From: Phytomonospora endophytica
GTDB taxonomy: Bacteria > Actinomycetota > Actinomycetes > Mycobacteriales > Micromonosporaceae
Reading direction: 5' to 3'
Length of the DNA stretch: 64,000 bases
Assembly: GCF_014202425.1 (NCBI RefSeq)
Contig: NZ_JACHGT010000019.1
Span: 15,367-79,366, forward strand
Numbering within the stretch: the first letter of the stretch is position 1; every line of letters starts with the position of its first letter. Of the stretch, positions 1 through 7,705 are shown piece by piece. A model generated the notes under the pieces. The model was not told where the DNA came from. It saw only the letters and a list, made by a program, of their open reading frames with translations, and did not search any database. The position numbers and the translations under genes are program-made.

Positions 1-133
1 AACCGCCAACCGCCAACCGCCAACCGCCAACCGCCAACCGCCAACCGCCAACCGCCAACCGCCAACCGCCAACCGCCAACCGCCAACCGCCAACCGCCAA
101 CCGCGAACCGCGAACCGCGAACCGCCAGCCGCC
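1..133. repeat. 7-bp tandem repeat tract (AACCGCC)n
   Basis: Fourteen perfect AACCGCC units fill 1-98. Three AACCGCG units (99-119), one AACCGCC (120-126) and a degenerate AGCCGCC (127-133) follow. The tract starts at the window edge, so its full length is unknown. There are no unique spacers, so it is not a CRISPR array. The 7-bp period does not keep a reading frame, which argues against a coding repeat. Confidence 0.95.
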
Positions 134-921
134 AGCTTGGCCGGGGGTGGCCCGGGTGGCTGGGGTGAGAAACGGGCGGGGTGGAGACCGAACCAGAGGA
201 GGGGTCGGCTGCGACCGTCGTCGGTGGTGTCGCCGGGCTCGGTTGCGGTCGTCTCAGGCACGTGGTTGAGGTGAAGGCTTGCTGCGGCGGAGTACGGCTG
301 CGGCGCCGCGGCGTGGTGTGAGGGGTTGGCGGTTCTGTTCCGGCGCTTGCGTGCGGCTGGAAGTGGGGGCTGTGCGGCAGGGGTCGTTTTGAGCGGAGCT
401 TCGTTGCGGTCGGGCGGATGGAAGCGGGCGTGGCGATGCTTGTGTCGCTGCCTGCGCGTGGGCTGCGCGATGGTGCGGCGGCTTGTGTGGCCGGCCGAGA
501 TTGCCTCGATGTGGGATGGCGAGCAGGAATCGAGTGGGCCGGAACCGAGTGGGAGCACGGCTGCGGTTCACGAGGCGGTGGGATCCGGGTCGGCTGCGGT
601 TGAGGCGGGATCCGGATTCCAGGGGACCTCGCGCTGGTGGCGTTCGGTCGGAGGTGGAGGACTGCTGCGGCAGGCGCTCGGCCGGAGTGGTGCGTTGAGC
701 GGGACGCGGCTCGGTCGGGGTGGGCATGCCGGTGGGGTGGGCTGGCTGGGGCGGGTGCCGGGGAGTCGTCAGCCCGAGTGTGGGGAGCGCGGGGGCTGAG
801 TTGGGTGGGCCGCAGCCGCAGCCGCAGCCGCAGCCGCAGCCGCAGCCGCAGCCGCAGCCGCAGCCGATGGCGGTGGCGGGCAGTGGCGGCGTGCTGGGTG
901 GCGCGTGGGTTGTCTTGCTGG
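134..921. other. Gap without a convincing gene
   Basis: About 790 bases between the heptamer tract and the end of the PAP2 gene. Open frames exist on both strands, but their products are Arg/Pro/Gly-rich without domains, as expected by chance at this GC content. The only clear structure is the CCGCAG repeat at 810-863. G-rich direct repeats around GGGATCCGG occur near 580-620. Confidence 0.6.
810..863. repeat. Hexamer tandem repeat (CCGCAG)x9
   Basis: Nine uninterrupted CCGCAG units lie downstream of the stop codon of the minus-strand PAP2 gene. A 6-bp period would keep frame, but no gene with recognisable domains covers it. Confidence 0.9.
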
Positions 922-1704
922 TTAGTACGGCGTGTAGGGGGTCGGCGTTGCTTGCCGGGTGGGGCGGGGGTGGGGTCTCGTTGGGTGGGGTGGCCAGGGG
1001 GAGGGGAGGTGGGCGGGGGCGTGGGAATGGTGGTGGGTTGCCGGGGTGGTGCGTTCGGGGAGGCCGGTGAGGGTGGCGGCCAGGAAGAAGTAGGTGGCGG
1101 CGATGAGGGCGGCGCCGATCGTGTCGCTGACGCGGTGCCAGCCCGTCACGATCGTCGCGGCGGCGACGAGGGCGGTGACGAACACGACGGGGGCGGCGAG
1201 GAGGGCGCGAAGTACGGGCGGCGCCGCGAGGAGGAGGCCGAGGCCAATACCGGCGGCGACGGTGGTGTGGCCGCTGGGGAAGCTGTTGTGAAGGGGCAGC
1301 CCGGTGCCGTAGAGGTCCAGGTCGGGGCGGGGGAGCGTCGACTTGAGCACTTCGGTCGTCGCGATCGAGAGGGCGGCGACGGCGGCGCCCGCGACGCCAT
1401 AGCGGACGCGGCGGCGGCCCGTCGAGCGGCTGCGCGTGAGGGCGCCGAGGAGGATGACGGCGGCCAGGGCGCCGAGGATGAGGGGTGGCGAACCGACGAA
1501 CCCGAGCAGGGAGAAGGCCGCGGGGTGCTTCTCGGCTCCGTAGGTGGCGTCGAGCCCCTGGTTTTCCAGGGCCTGGCCGGTGTAGGTCTGCACGGCGAGC
1601 AGGTAGGTCGCGACCACCGCCAGCGCGCACAGCACGGCACCGGTCAGGAGGACCGCGACGGCGGCCGGGGCGCGGCGCTGGGGCCGGGGGAGGCTGGTGG
1701 TCAT
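922..1704 (-). CDS. PAP2-superfamily membrane phosphatase
   Basis: A 260-residue membrane protein of the type 2 phosphatidic acid phosphatase superfamily, which removes phosphate from lipid phosphates such as undecaprenyl pyrophosphate or phosphatidic acid. Motif 1 is seen as KSTLPRPD (K and RP closer together than the classical KX6RP), motif 2 as PSGH in FPSGHTT, and motif 3 as GWHRVSD with the catalytic His and Asp. Several hydrophobic segments surround them. The last 40 residues are a Pro/His/Thr-rich tail with no domain, probably cytoplasmic and disordered. The start ATG has no clear ribosome site. The gene runs parallel to the envelope operon upstream but is separated from it by 56 bases. 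The substrate cannot be told from sequence. Confidence 0.85.
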   Translation of the reverse strand: MTTSLPRPQRRAPAAVAVLLTGAVLCALAVVATYLLAVQTYTGQALENQGLDATYGAEKHPAAFSLLGFVGSPPLILGALAAVILLGALTRSRSTGRRRVRYGVAGAAVAALSIATTEVLKSTLPRPDLDLYGTGLPLHNSFPSGHTTVAAGIGLGLLLAAPPVLRALLAAPVVFVTALVAAATIVTGWHRVSDTIGAALIAATYFFLAATLTGLPERTTPATHHHSHAPAHLPSPWPPHPTRPHPRPTRQATPTPYTPY

Positions 1705-1760
1705 GTGTTCATGGTGCGCCGGGGATGTCCGCGGAGGTTCCGGAGAATGTCATGGTCGTG

Positions 1761-2219
1761 TCACAGAAGTGGGCAGGAGCGGGCGTCGCGGCGTTCGTCG
1801 GTCCCGACGACCGCGACCGCCCCCGCCCGCTCGCCCGAAGTCAGCACGGTGCACGCCACCTGGTCCAAAGCGGTCGCGCTCCAGCTCGCCACCGCCGTGT
1901 CCACCGTGACCTCGACGACGCCGTCGAGGAAGGTCGTGGTCACCAGCACGTCCATGATCGGCAGCGCGGTGCCCAGGTCGAAGTTCTGCTCGGCGGGGGT
2001 CGGTCCGCGCAACAGGGCCGCGACGGCCTCGTTCGGTGCCAGTACCGCCGGCGTCAGCCGTGGATAGCCGACGAGGCGCCCGTCCCCGAGCCAGAACAGC
2101 ACCGTCTGCGTGTTCGCGGGCTGCCCCGGAGCCTCCCCCGCCGGGATCACGTCGCTCGGCCGGACTCCGCAACCCGCGAGCACGAGCAGTGCCGCCACCA
2201 GCGCGAACACGCGTTTCAT
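1761..2219 (-). CDS. GerMN/CseA-like lipoprotein, last gene of the envelope operon
   Basis: A 152-residue exported lipoprotein. The N-terminus is a short signal peptide with a lipobox ending LAGC, so Cys17 would be acylated and anchored outside the membrane. The remainder resembles a single GerMN-like domain, including segments NEAVAALLRGPT and VVEVTVDTAV. Start is an ATG preceded by GAGGAGG, and it overlaps the kinase stop codon by four bases, so the two are translationally coupled. In Streptomyces the CseBC two-component system is encoded with the lipoprotein CseA, which dampens signalling. Position and type suggest the same role here, as inference. Confidence 0.7.
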   Translation of the reverse strand: MKRVFALVAALLVLAGCGVRPSDVIPAGEAPGQPANTQTVLFWLGDGRLVGYPRLTPAVLAPNEAVAALLRGPTPAEQNFDLGTALPIMDVLVTTTFLDGVVEVTVDTAVASWSATALDQVACTVLTSGERAGAVAVVGTDERRDARSCPLL

Positions 2220-3622
2220 GCCCGCCTCCTCGGTAGTCGCAGCGTGAACACGGCACCGCCGCCGGGGCGGTTCGCCGCCGACAACTCACCGCCGTGCAGC
2301 CGCGCGTTCTCTCGCGCGATCGCCAGCCCGAGCCCGCTGCCCGCGGAACGGCCGCGCGCGCTGTCGGCCTTGTAGAAGCGGTCGAAGACGTGCCCGATGA
2401 CGTCCGGCGCCAGCCCCGGCCCATGGTCGGCGACTTCGATGACGACCTCCTCGGGACCCGCCGACAAGCGCACCTCCACGGGTTCGCCGCCGTGGCTCAG
2501 GGCGTTGCCGACGAGGTTCGCCATGATCACGTCGAGCCGGCGCGGGTCGAGGCGTGCCGTCAGCCCCGCCGGCAACTCGACGGCGACCTGTTCGCTCCAC
2601 CCGCGCGCCCGCAGGCTCGACGCGACCGCCTCGCCCATGTCGACGTCGTCGAGGATCAGCGCCGCCGTACCCGAGTCGAAACGCGAGACCTCGATCAGGT
2701 CGGCCACCAGGCGATTCAGGTTCCGGGTCTCCCGGCTGACGAGCCGCGCGGCGGCCGCCGCGTCGCCGGTGAGGTGCTCGGCCTCCTCGTCGAGGACGTC
2801 GGTCACCGCCGTCATCGCCGCCAGCGGCGTGCGCAGCTCATGGGACACGTCGGCGACGAAACGCCGCGCGTCGGCCTCCACCCGCTCCAGTTCGGCGACG
2901 TGATGCGCCACCGCGTCGGCGCTCTGGTTGAAGGTCCGCCCCAACTCGGCCAGCTCATCGCTCCCGCGCACCTGCAGGCGCGTGTCCAGCTCGCCCCGGC
3001 CCCAGCGCTTCGCCGCCGCCGCGAGCTCCCGCACCGGCCGCAGCACGCTGTGTGCGGCCAGCAGCGCGAAGACGATCGCGATCACCACGGCGATGATCCC
3101 GGTCCACTGCGCGGTGGCCATCCGGTCGACGCTCTCCTGCTCGGCGAGCATCGGCCGCGAACTGTAGATCTCCAGCCCGGACGGGGTTCTCTTCTCGCCT
3201 GCCTCGATCAGGAAGGGCATCCCGATGGTCAGCACCGGGTCCCCCGCGATCATCACCCGCTGCCACACGACGCTCGTGCCGTGCCGGACGGCCTCGCGAA
3301 GCTCCGCGCTGAACCCGCCGAGCGGCGGGCCGGCCCGTGACCGCAGCTCACCGAAGACGGTCACGATGTCCCCGCCGGCGGACTCCTGGAGCTGGTAGGC
3401 GAGCTCGTCGAGGCCGTCCTGGGAGAGCGGGATCTTGATGGCGTCGGCCAGCTTGCCGACCGCGTTCGTCAAGGCGCCGACGGCCGGGTCCTGGCTGTCG
3501 CGGAGGATCGTCGTGCGGGCCTCGACGTAACCGGCGACGGCGGTCGCGCCCGCCGACAGGACGCTGATCAGGATGTAGGTGATCACCAGGCGGGTGCGCA
3601 GGCCCGTACGCAGGAAACCCAC
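2216..3622 (-). CDS. Sensor histidine kinase, CseC-like
   Basis: A 468-residue membrane-bound sensor kinase. One transmembrane helix is at about 13-35 and a second at about 175-195, with an extracytoplasmic sensor loop of about 140 residues between them. A HAMP linker follows (RPVRELAAAAKRW onward), then a dimerisation domain with the phospho-accepting His in DVSHELRTPL, and an ATPase domain with N box LVGNALSHG and G boxes DHGPGL and GSGLGLAIA. It starts at GTG three bases after the response-regulator stop and overlaps the lipoprotein by four bases. The arrangement matches CseBC of Streptomyces, which senses envelope stress. Because it lies behind a D-Ala-D-Ala ligase/dipeptidase pair, a VanS-like role is also possible. 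Confidence 0.9.
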   Translation of the reverse strand: MGFLRTGLRTRLVITYILISVLSAGATAVAGYVEARTTILRDSQDPAVGALTNAVGKLADAIKIPLSQDGLDELAYQLQESAGGDIVTVFGELRSRAGPPLGGFSAELREAVRHGTSVVWQRVMIAGDPVLTIGMPFLIEAGEKRTPSGLEIYSSRPMLAEQESVDRMATAQWTGIIAVVIAIVFALLAAHSVLRPVRELAAAAKRWGRGELDTRLQVRGSDELAELGRTFNQSADAVAHHVAELERVEADARRFVADVSHELRTPLAAMTAVTDVLDEEAEHLTGDAAAAARLVSRETRNLNRLVADLIEVSRFDSGTAALILDDVDMGEAVASSLRARGWSEQVAVELPAGLTARLDPRRLDVIMANLVGNALSHGGEPVEVRLSAGPEEVVIEVADHGPGLAPDVIGHVFDRFYKADSARGRSAGSGLGLAIARENARLHGGELSAANRPGGGAVFTLRLPRRRA

Positions 3623-3625
3623 GGT

Positions 3626-4309
3626 TCAGCCCGCCGGCAGCGGCCCGAAGCGGTACCCGAAGCCGCGCATGGTCTGCACGTACACGGGGTTGGCCGGGTC
3701 GTCCTCGATCTTGACGCGCAGCCGTTGGACGCAGGCGTCGACCAGGCGGGAGTCGCCGAGGTAGTTGTGCTCCCAGACCGACTCCAGCAGCTGCTGGCGG
3801 TTGAGCACCCGCCCCGGTGAACGCGTCAGCTCCAGCAGGAGCCGCAACTCGGTCGGGGCGAGGGCGATCCGCTCGCCGTGCTTGGCGACGACCAGCGCCG
3901 CCCGGTCGATGCTCAGGGCACCGTGCAGTTCGCGTTCGGCGCGTTCGGCGCTGGCGCGGCGCAGGACGGCGCGGATGCGGGCGTCGAGGACGCGGGCCTG
4001 GACCGGTTTGACGACGTAGTCGTCGGCTCCGGCCTCCAGACCCGCGACGACGTCGATGTCCTCGCCCCGGGCGGTGAGCATGATGATCGAGGTGTCCCCA
4101 CCGGCACGGATCTGGCGGCACACGGTGAACCCGTCGATGCCCGGCAGCATCAGGTCGAGGACGACGATGTCGGGGACCTCGGCGCGGAACTGGTCGAGAC
4201 CGCGCTCGCCGCTGGTGGCGACGCTGACGCTGTGATCCTGCCTTCTCAAGCCGAGCTGGAGCCCCTCACCGACGGCGAGGTCGTCTTCGATCAGCAGCAC
4301 GCGGGCCAC
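3626..4309 (-). CDS. OmpR/PhoB-family response regulator, CseB-like
   Basis: A two-domain DNA-binding response regulator of about 227 residues. The receiver domain shows the acidic pair in LLIEDD, the phospho-acceptor Asp in VVLDLMLPG, the Thr in IIMLTARG and the Lys in DYVVKPV. A winged-helix output domain follows (APTELRLLLEL, RLRVKIEDD, GFGYRF). An upstream in-frame ATG at 4327 exists, but the ribosome site AGGAGGGG lies inside that extension and is well spaced for the GTG at 4309 (MARVLLIEDD), which I take as the start. It sits between the dipeptidase and the kinase in one operon and probably controls envelope genes, possibly its own operon. Confidence 0.9.
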   Translation of the reverse strand: MARVLLIEDDLAVGEGLQLGLRRQDHSVSVATSGERGLDQFRAEVPDIVVLDLMLPGIDGFTVCRQIRAGGDTSIIMLTARGEDIDVVAGLEAGADDYVVKPVQARVLDARIRAVLRRASAERAERELHGALSIDRAALVVAKHGERIALAPTELRLLLELTRSPGRVLNRQQLLESVWEHNYLGDSRLVDACVQRLRVKIEDDPANPVYVQTMRGFGYRFGPLPAG

Positions 4310-4340
4310 GGCGTCACCCCTCCTCATGCACGGTCGCGGG

Positions 4341-4985
4341 TCAGGTCAGCTCCACCGGCCCGTAGCGGGTGTGGGAGGCGTTGAGGGTGAAGGCCCAGTA
4401 GCGGTCTCCGTGCGACCAGTGCCACCACTCGGTCGGGTAGTTCACCATCCCGGCGGCGCGCAGGACGGCCGACATGGTGTCGCGGTTGCGGCGGGCCTCC
4501 CCGACGACGTCGGGCGAGGCGGTGAAGCAGCGATTCCCGCTGGCCTCGGGACTGTCGTTGACGGCGGTGCCCATGTCCAGTTCGACGCCCTCGGCGGTGC
4601 ACAGCGTCAGGTCGACGGTGCCGCCGGTGCCGTGCGGGGCCACTTCCGGTGGGGAGACGTACTTGCTGGCCTCGACGTGCAGGCGGTCCTCGTCCCAGCC
4701 GGGGTAGGTGTCGCGCAGCTCGTCGCGGTAGCCCTCGAAGTACTTGCGCTGGAGATGAGGGGGCCGGTACGCCTCGACGATGAGCAGCCGCAGCCCGCCG
4801 GGCAGCGCGCGCTGCGCGGTGAGGAGGCGATCGAGGACGTTCTCGCGGAGGCGCGCGAACATGCCGTCCTCGTCGGCCAGACGCGGGTCGAGACGCAGCT
4901 CATCGACCTGGCGCAGGTCGATGAGGGCCTCGCCGTTGTCGCGGCTTTCGATGGCGGCGATGCGCGGGTCCGACAGGAGGATCAT
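4341..4985 (-). CDS. D-Ala-D-Ala dipeptidase (VanX-like, peptidase M15D)
   Basis: A 214-residue zinc D,D-dipeptidase of the VanX/DdpX type. Catalytic features are all present: the substrate-binding Arg in EAYRPP, the zinc ligands His and Asp in HGTGGTVDLTL, and Glu plus the third zinc ligand His in EWWHW. VanX hydrolyses D-Ala-D-Ala and is cytoplasmic; no signal peptide is seen here. The ATG at 4985 overlaps the ligase stop by four bases and has a GGAG site six bases upstream, so the two are coupled. A dipeptidase made together with a D-Ala-D-Ala ligase is paradoxical unless the ligase makes another product or the enzyme recycles dipeptide. Confidence 0.85.
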   Translation of the reverse strand: MILLSDPRIAAIESRDNGEALIDLRQVDELRLDPRLADEDGMFARLRENVLDRLLTAQRALPGGLRLLIVEAYRPPHLQRKYFEGYRDELRDTYPGWDEDRLHVEASKYVSPPEVAPHGTGGTVDLTLCTAEGVELDMGTAVNDSPEASGNRCFTASPDVVGEARRNRDTMSAVLRAAGMVNYPTEWWHWSHGDRYWAFTLNASHTRYGPVELT

Positions 4986-6097
4986 GAGGCGCTCCGCTTG
5001 CGGGCGTAGAGCTCGTGCCGCTCGAAGGCGAGGTCGACGAGCTCGGCGGTCAGCTGCGCGTAGGTGATGCCGAGGGGCGCCCAGACCTTCGGGTACATCG
5101 AGTGCGCGGTGAAGCCGGGGAGCGTGTTGAGTTCGTTGACGTAGATCTGCCCGGCCTCGGCGTCGTAGAGGAAGTCGACGCGGGCCAGGCCCCAGCCGCC
5201 GATGGAGCGGAAGGCGCGCAGGGAGAGTTCGCGGATCTCGGCGGCGACCTCTTCGGGCAGGTCCGCCGGGACGATCATCGGGTCGCTGGTGCCCAGGTAC
5301 TTCTGGTCGAAGTCGAAGACGCCCTCGGCGACGGTGACCTCGCCGACCACCGACACGCGCGGCTCGAAACCGCCGAGGACGCCGGCCTCCAGCTCGCGGG
5401 CGTTCCGCACACCCTGCTCGATGATGACCACCGGGTCGAAGGCGAGGGCGGCCTTGACGGCCTCGCTCAGCTCGGAGAGTTCGTCGACGCGGCTGATGCC
5501 GATCGAGGAGCCCATGTTGGCGGGCTTGACGAAGAGGGGGAGTTCGAGGCCCTCGACGAACTCGGCCGGGTCGGCCGAGGCGTTGAAGCGGGTCTCGTCG
5601 ACCCACACGTAGGGCGTGACGGGGATGCCTTCGGCCTTGAAGGCGCGCTTCATGGCGACCTTGTCCATGCCGACGGCCGAGGCCGCGACGCCGCAGCCCG
5701 CGTAGGGCGCGCCGAGGGATTCGAGGAGGCCCTGGAGTACGCCGTCCTCACCGAAGGGGCCGTGCAGGACGGGGAAGAACACGTCGACGGTCTCGACGAC
5801 CTCGCCGTCCAGGACGATGTGAACGCCGGTCCGGGGGCGGGCCGAACGCAGCTCGACGACGGGACCGCCGACTTCGAGGCGGTCCTCGATGGCGAGGGTC
5901 GCGCCGGTCTGGTTCAGGAACGCGGTGACCTGCTCTTCGGGCAGCAGGTGGAAGGAGCCGTCCTTCCCGACGCCGATGACGACGGGCGTGAAACGCTCGC
6001 GCGGCAGCGCGCGGGCCACACCGAGCGCCGAGGCCGCCGACACCGTGTGCTCGGCCGAGGGGCCTCCGAACAGGACACCTACGCGTACGGCACTCAT
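4982..6097 (-). CDS. ddl: D-alanine--D-alanine ligase family enzyme
   Basis: A 371-residue ATP-grasp ligase that joins two D-alanines for peptidoglycan precursors. The N-terminal motif GVLFGGPSAEHTVS, the HGPFGEDG loop, KPANMGSSIGIS, the ATP-binding Glu in EQGVRN, LARVDF and the metal site NELNTLPGF are all present. The omega loop contains DFDQKY, retaining the Lys-Tyr pair of true Ddl enzymes rather than the His region of VanA. The end motif HSMYP has Met where VanA and VanC ligases have Arg (SRYP). I therefore read it as D-Ala-D-Ala specific, with moderate certainty. Start ATG has an ideal AGGAGG site seven bases upstream and overlaps the upstream stop. Confidence 0.92.
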   Translation of the reverse strand: MSAVRVGVLFGGPSAEHTVSAASALGVARALPRERFTPVVIGVGKDGSFHLLPEEQVTAFLNQTGATLAIEDRLEVGGPVVELRSARPRTGVHIVLDGEVVETVDVFFPVLHGPFGEDGVLQGLLESLGAPYAGCGVAASAVGMDKVAMKRAFKAEGIPVTPYVWVDETRFNASADPAEFVEGLELPLFVKPANMGSSIGISRVDELSELSEAVKAALAFDPVVIIEQGVRNARELEAGVLGGFEPRVSVVGEVTVAEGVFDFDQKYLGTSDPMIVPADLPEEVAAEIRELSLRAFRSIGGWGLARVDFLYDAEAGQIYVNELNTLPGFTAHSMYPKVWAPLGITYAQLTAELVDLAFERHELYARKRSAS

Positions 6098-7122
6098 GCC
6101 GAAACCTCCTGGTACGTCGAGAGAATCGTGGATACCGAACCGGCGTCGACGTTGCCACCGGTCAACAGGACGCCGATATCGTGCACCCCGCCCGCGGAGG
6201 CGAGGGCCAGCGCCCCCGCCAGCGCGGCCGCGGCCGACGGCTCGACGAGAAGTTTGGCCTGGAAGGCGGCCAGCGTGAAGGCGTGCGCGATCGCCTGGTC
6301 GTCGACCAGGAGGACGTCGGCGATGACGTCGCGCAGGATGCGGAAGGGGAGTTCGCCCACCGTGGACGGCCGCAGACCGTCGGCCAGGGTGGGCGCGGGT
6401 GGGACGGTGACGCGTTCGCCCGCGGCGAGGCTGCGGTGGAGCGAGTCGCAGCCGACGGGTTCGACGCCGTAGAGCAGTGGCCGCTCGGCGCCCTCGCGGG
6501 CCGCGGCCAGGCTCGCCCCGGCGACACCGCCGCCGCCCCCGACGGGGACGACGATCGCGTCGAGACGGCCGCCCGCGGCGGCGACGTCGTCGAGCAGCTC
6601 AAGGGTGGCGGTGCCCTGACCGCAGACCACGTCGGGGTGGTCGTAGGCGTCGATCACGGCGTGCCCGGACTCGCCGTGCAGCTTGGCGACGGTGTCGAGG
6701 CGCTCCTCGACGGTCGTGCCGACCAGGTGCACCTCGGCGCCGGTGGCGGTGATCAGCTTGATCTTGGTGGAGGAGGCGTCGACGGGGAGCACGATCGAGG
6801 CGGCCAGGCCGTTCTCGGCGGCGGCCATGGCCACGGCGTAGCCGTGGTTGCCGGTGCTCTGGGCGATCACGCCCTCGGCCTCGCCCCTGGCGGCCAGGCG
6901 CCCGACGGCCCGCATGGCACCGCGGAACTTGTAGGAGCCGCCGTGCTGGAGGTTCTCCGCCTTGAGCCACAGGCGCACGCCCGCCCGCTCGTCGAGCGCG
7001 CGGGAGCGGACGAGGGGGGTGCGCACGACGCGCCCGGACAGCCACTCGGCGGCGGCCAGCACGTCGGCGTGACCCGGTGTTTCCGGCAGGCCTGGCAGCG
7101 CACCCGGCACGGCACCCGGCAT
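6094..7122 (-). CDS. PLP fold-type II serine/threonine dehydratase or serine racemase-like enzyme
   Basis: About 342 residues of the pyridoxal-phosphate fold type II family. The PLP lysine lies in GGSYKFRGA, the substrate loop is QSTGNHGYA, the phosphate loop is VPVGGGGGVAG, and the C-terminal motif is LLTGGNVDAG. Family members deaminate serine or threonine, or racemise serine; sequence alone does not separate these. The frame stays open upstream to 7299, but homology starts near ADVLAAAEWL, so I chose the ATG at 7122; the ribosome site there is weak. It is the first gene of the operon and overlaps the ligase by four bases. That context makes a role in supplying or removing a D-amino acid for cell-wall precursors worth testing. 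Confidence 0.8.
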   Translation of the reverse strand: MPGAVPGALPGLPETPGHADVLAAAEWLSGRVVRTPLVRSRALDERAGVRLWLKAENLQHGGSYKFRGAMRAVGRLAARGEAEGVIAQSTGNHGYAVAMAAAENGLAASIVLPVDASSTKIKLITATGAEVHLVGTTVEERLDTVAKLHGESGHAVIDAYDHPDVVCGQGTATLELLDDVAAAGGRLDAIVVPVGGGGGVAGASLAAAREGAERPLLYGVEPVGCDSLHRSLAAGERVTVPPAPTLADGLRPSTVGELPFRILRDVIADVLLVDDQAIAHAFTLAAFQAKLLVEPSAAAALAGALALASAGGVHDIGVLLTGGNVDAGSVSTILSTYQEVSA

Positions 7123-7482
7123 GACAGAGCCGCGCCCGGACGGCGGCGTCGAGTCCCGCTTGTCGTCACTCAGCCGGTTCGCACGCACGGAAGGCTCCCC
7201 TCGGTGAGGCCGGTTCACCGGCGGACGGTGGCCCGCCGGAAGATCCACCATCCTCCCAAGTTGTCTTGACCAGGTCTTGGGAAGGTCATGGGAACGCAAC
7301 GATTCGTCCGGCTTGACCGAATTATGTTCCGCTCCATCGGTGGACGGCTGTGGGAACGGTACAAGGTGAACGCGAAAGCCGCCGGACAGGTGCGAGGGGA
7401 GGCCTCCCCACTCGCCGCGACAACGCCTCAGGGCCGGGACTCCACTGTGGAGTACCGGCCCTGAACTGCGTCTATATCACCG
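7123..7482. other. Intergenic leader region of the envelope operon
   Basis: About 360 bases between the dehydratase start and tRNA-Gly. On the minus strand a CATAAT hexamer at 7321-7326 could be a -10 box for the operon, but I cannot place a good -35. A tRNA-proximal hairpin is at 7429-7463. No further gene is supported. Confidence 0.4.
7429..7463 (-). terminator. Hairpin downstream of tRNA-Gly
   Basis: A long stem-loop with outer arms CAGGGCCGG / CCGGCCCTG and inner arms ACTCCAC / GTGGAGT. It lies 20 bases past the 3' end of the minus-strand tRNA and most likely ends its transcription. There is no T-run. Confidence 0.6.
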
Positions 7483-7553
7483 AGCGGATGACGGGAATCG
7501 AACCCGCACTGTCAGCTTGGGAAGCTGAAGTTCTACCATTGAACTACATCCGC
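7483..7553 (-). tRNA. tRNA-Gly (anticodon CCC)
   Basis: Reading the minus strand, a 71-base cloverleaf is complete. The acceptor arms are GCGGATG / CATCCGC, the anticodon loop is TTCCCAA closed by TCAGC / GCTGA, the T-arm contains GGTTCGATTCCC, and U73 is the discriminator as usual for glycine tRNAs. CCA is not encoded. It lies between the envelope operon and the secreted protease and reads away from the protease. Confidence 0.95.
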
Positions 7554-7705
7554 GAGAGCCCCCACTGTAGCCGATGGCTCCGGCGCTCTCGCACTCCCCT
7601 ATGTCGTCAAGGCGCCGCCGTGCCCTCCTGAAGTGTCGTACGCTCCGGCAAAAGGTCGGGTTCGCCCGACTTTCGGTCTACTCGGAGCACGGCGAGGAGC
7701 AGCAC

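Noticed and set aside
1-133. Possible CRISPR array
   Set aside because: Units are contiguous 7-mers without spacers; no cas genes.
254-1630. Long minus-strand open frame of 458 residues over the repeat region and PAP2 gene
   Set aside because: The product is Arg/Pro/His-rich without domains and overlaps the well-supported PAP2 gene in another frame; it reflects the high GC content.
4982-7122. Classical vanHAX glycopeptide resistance cluster
   Set aside because: No vanH-type dehydrogenase, and the ligase retains D-Ala-D-Ala-type motifs (DFDQKY, HSMYP); so it is not called vanA.
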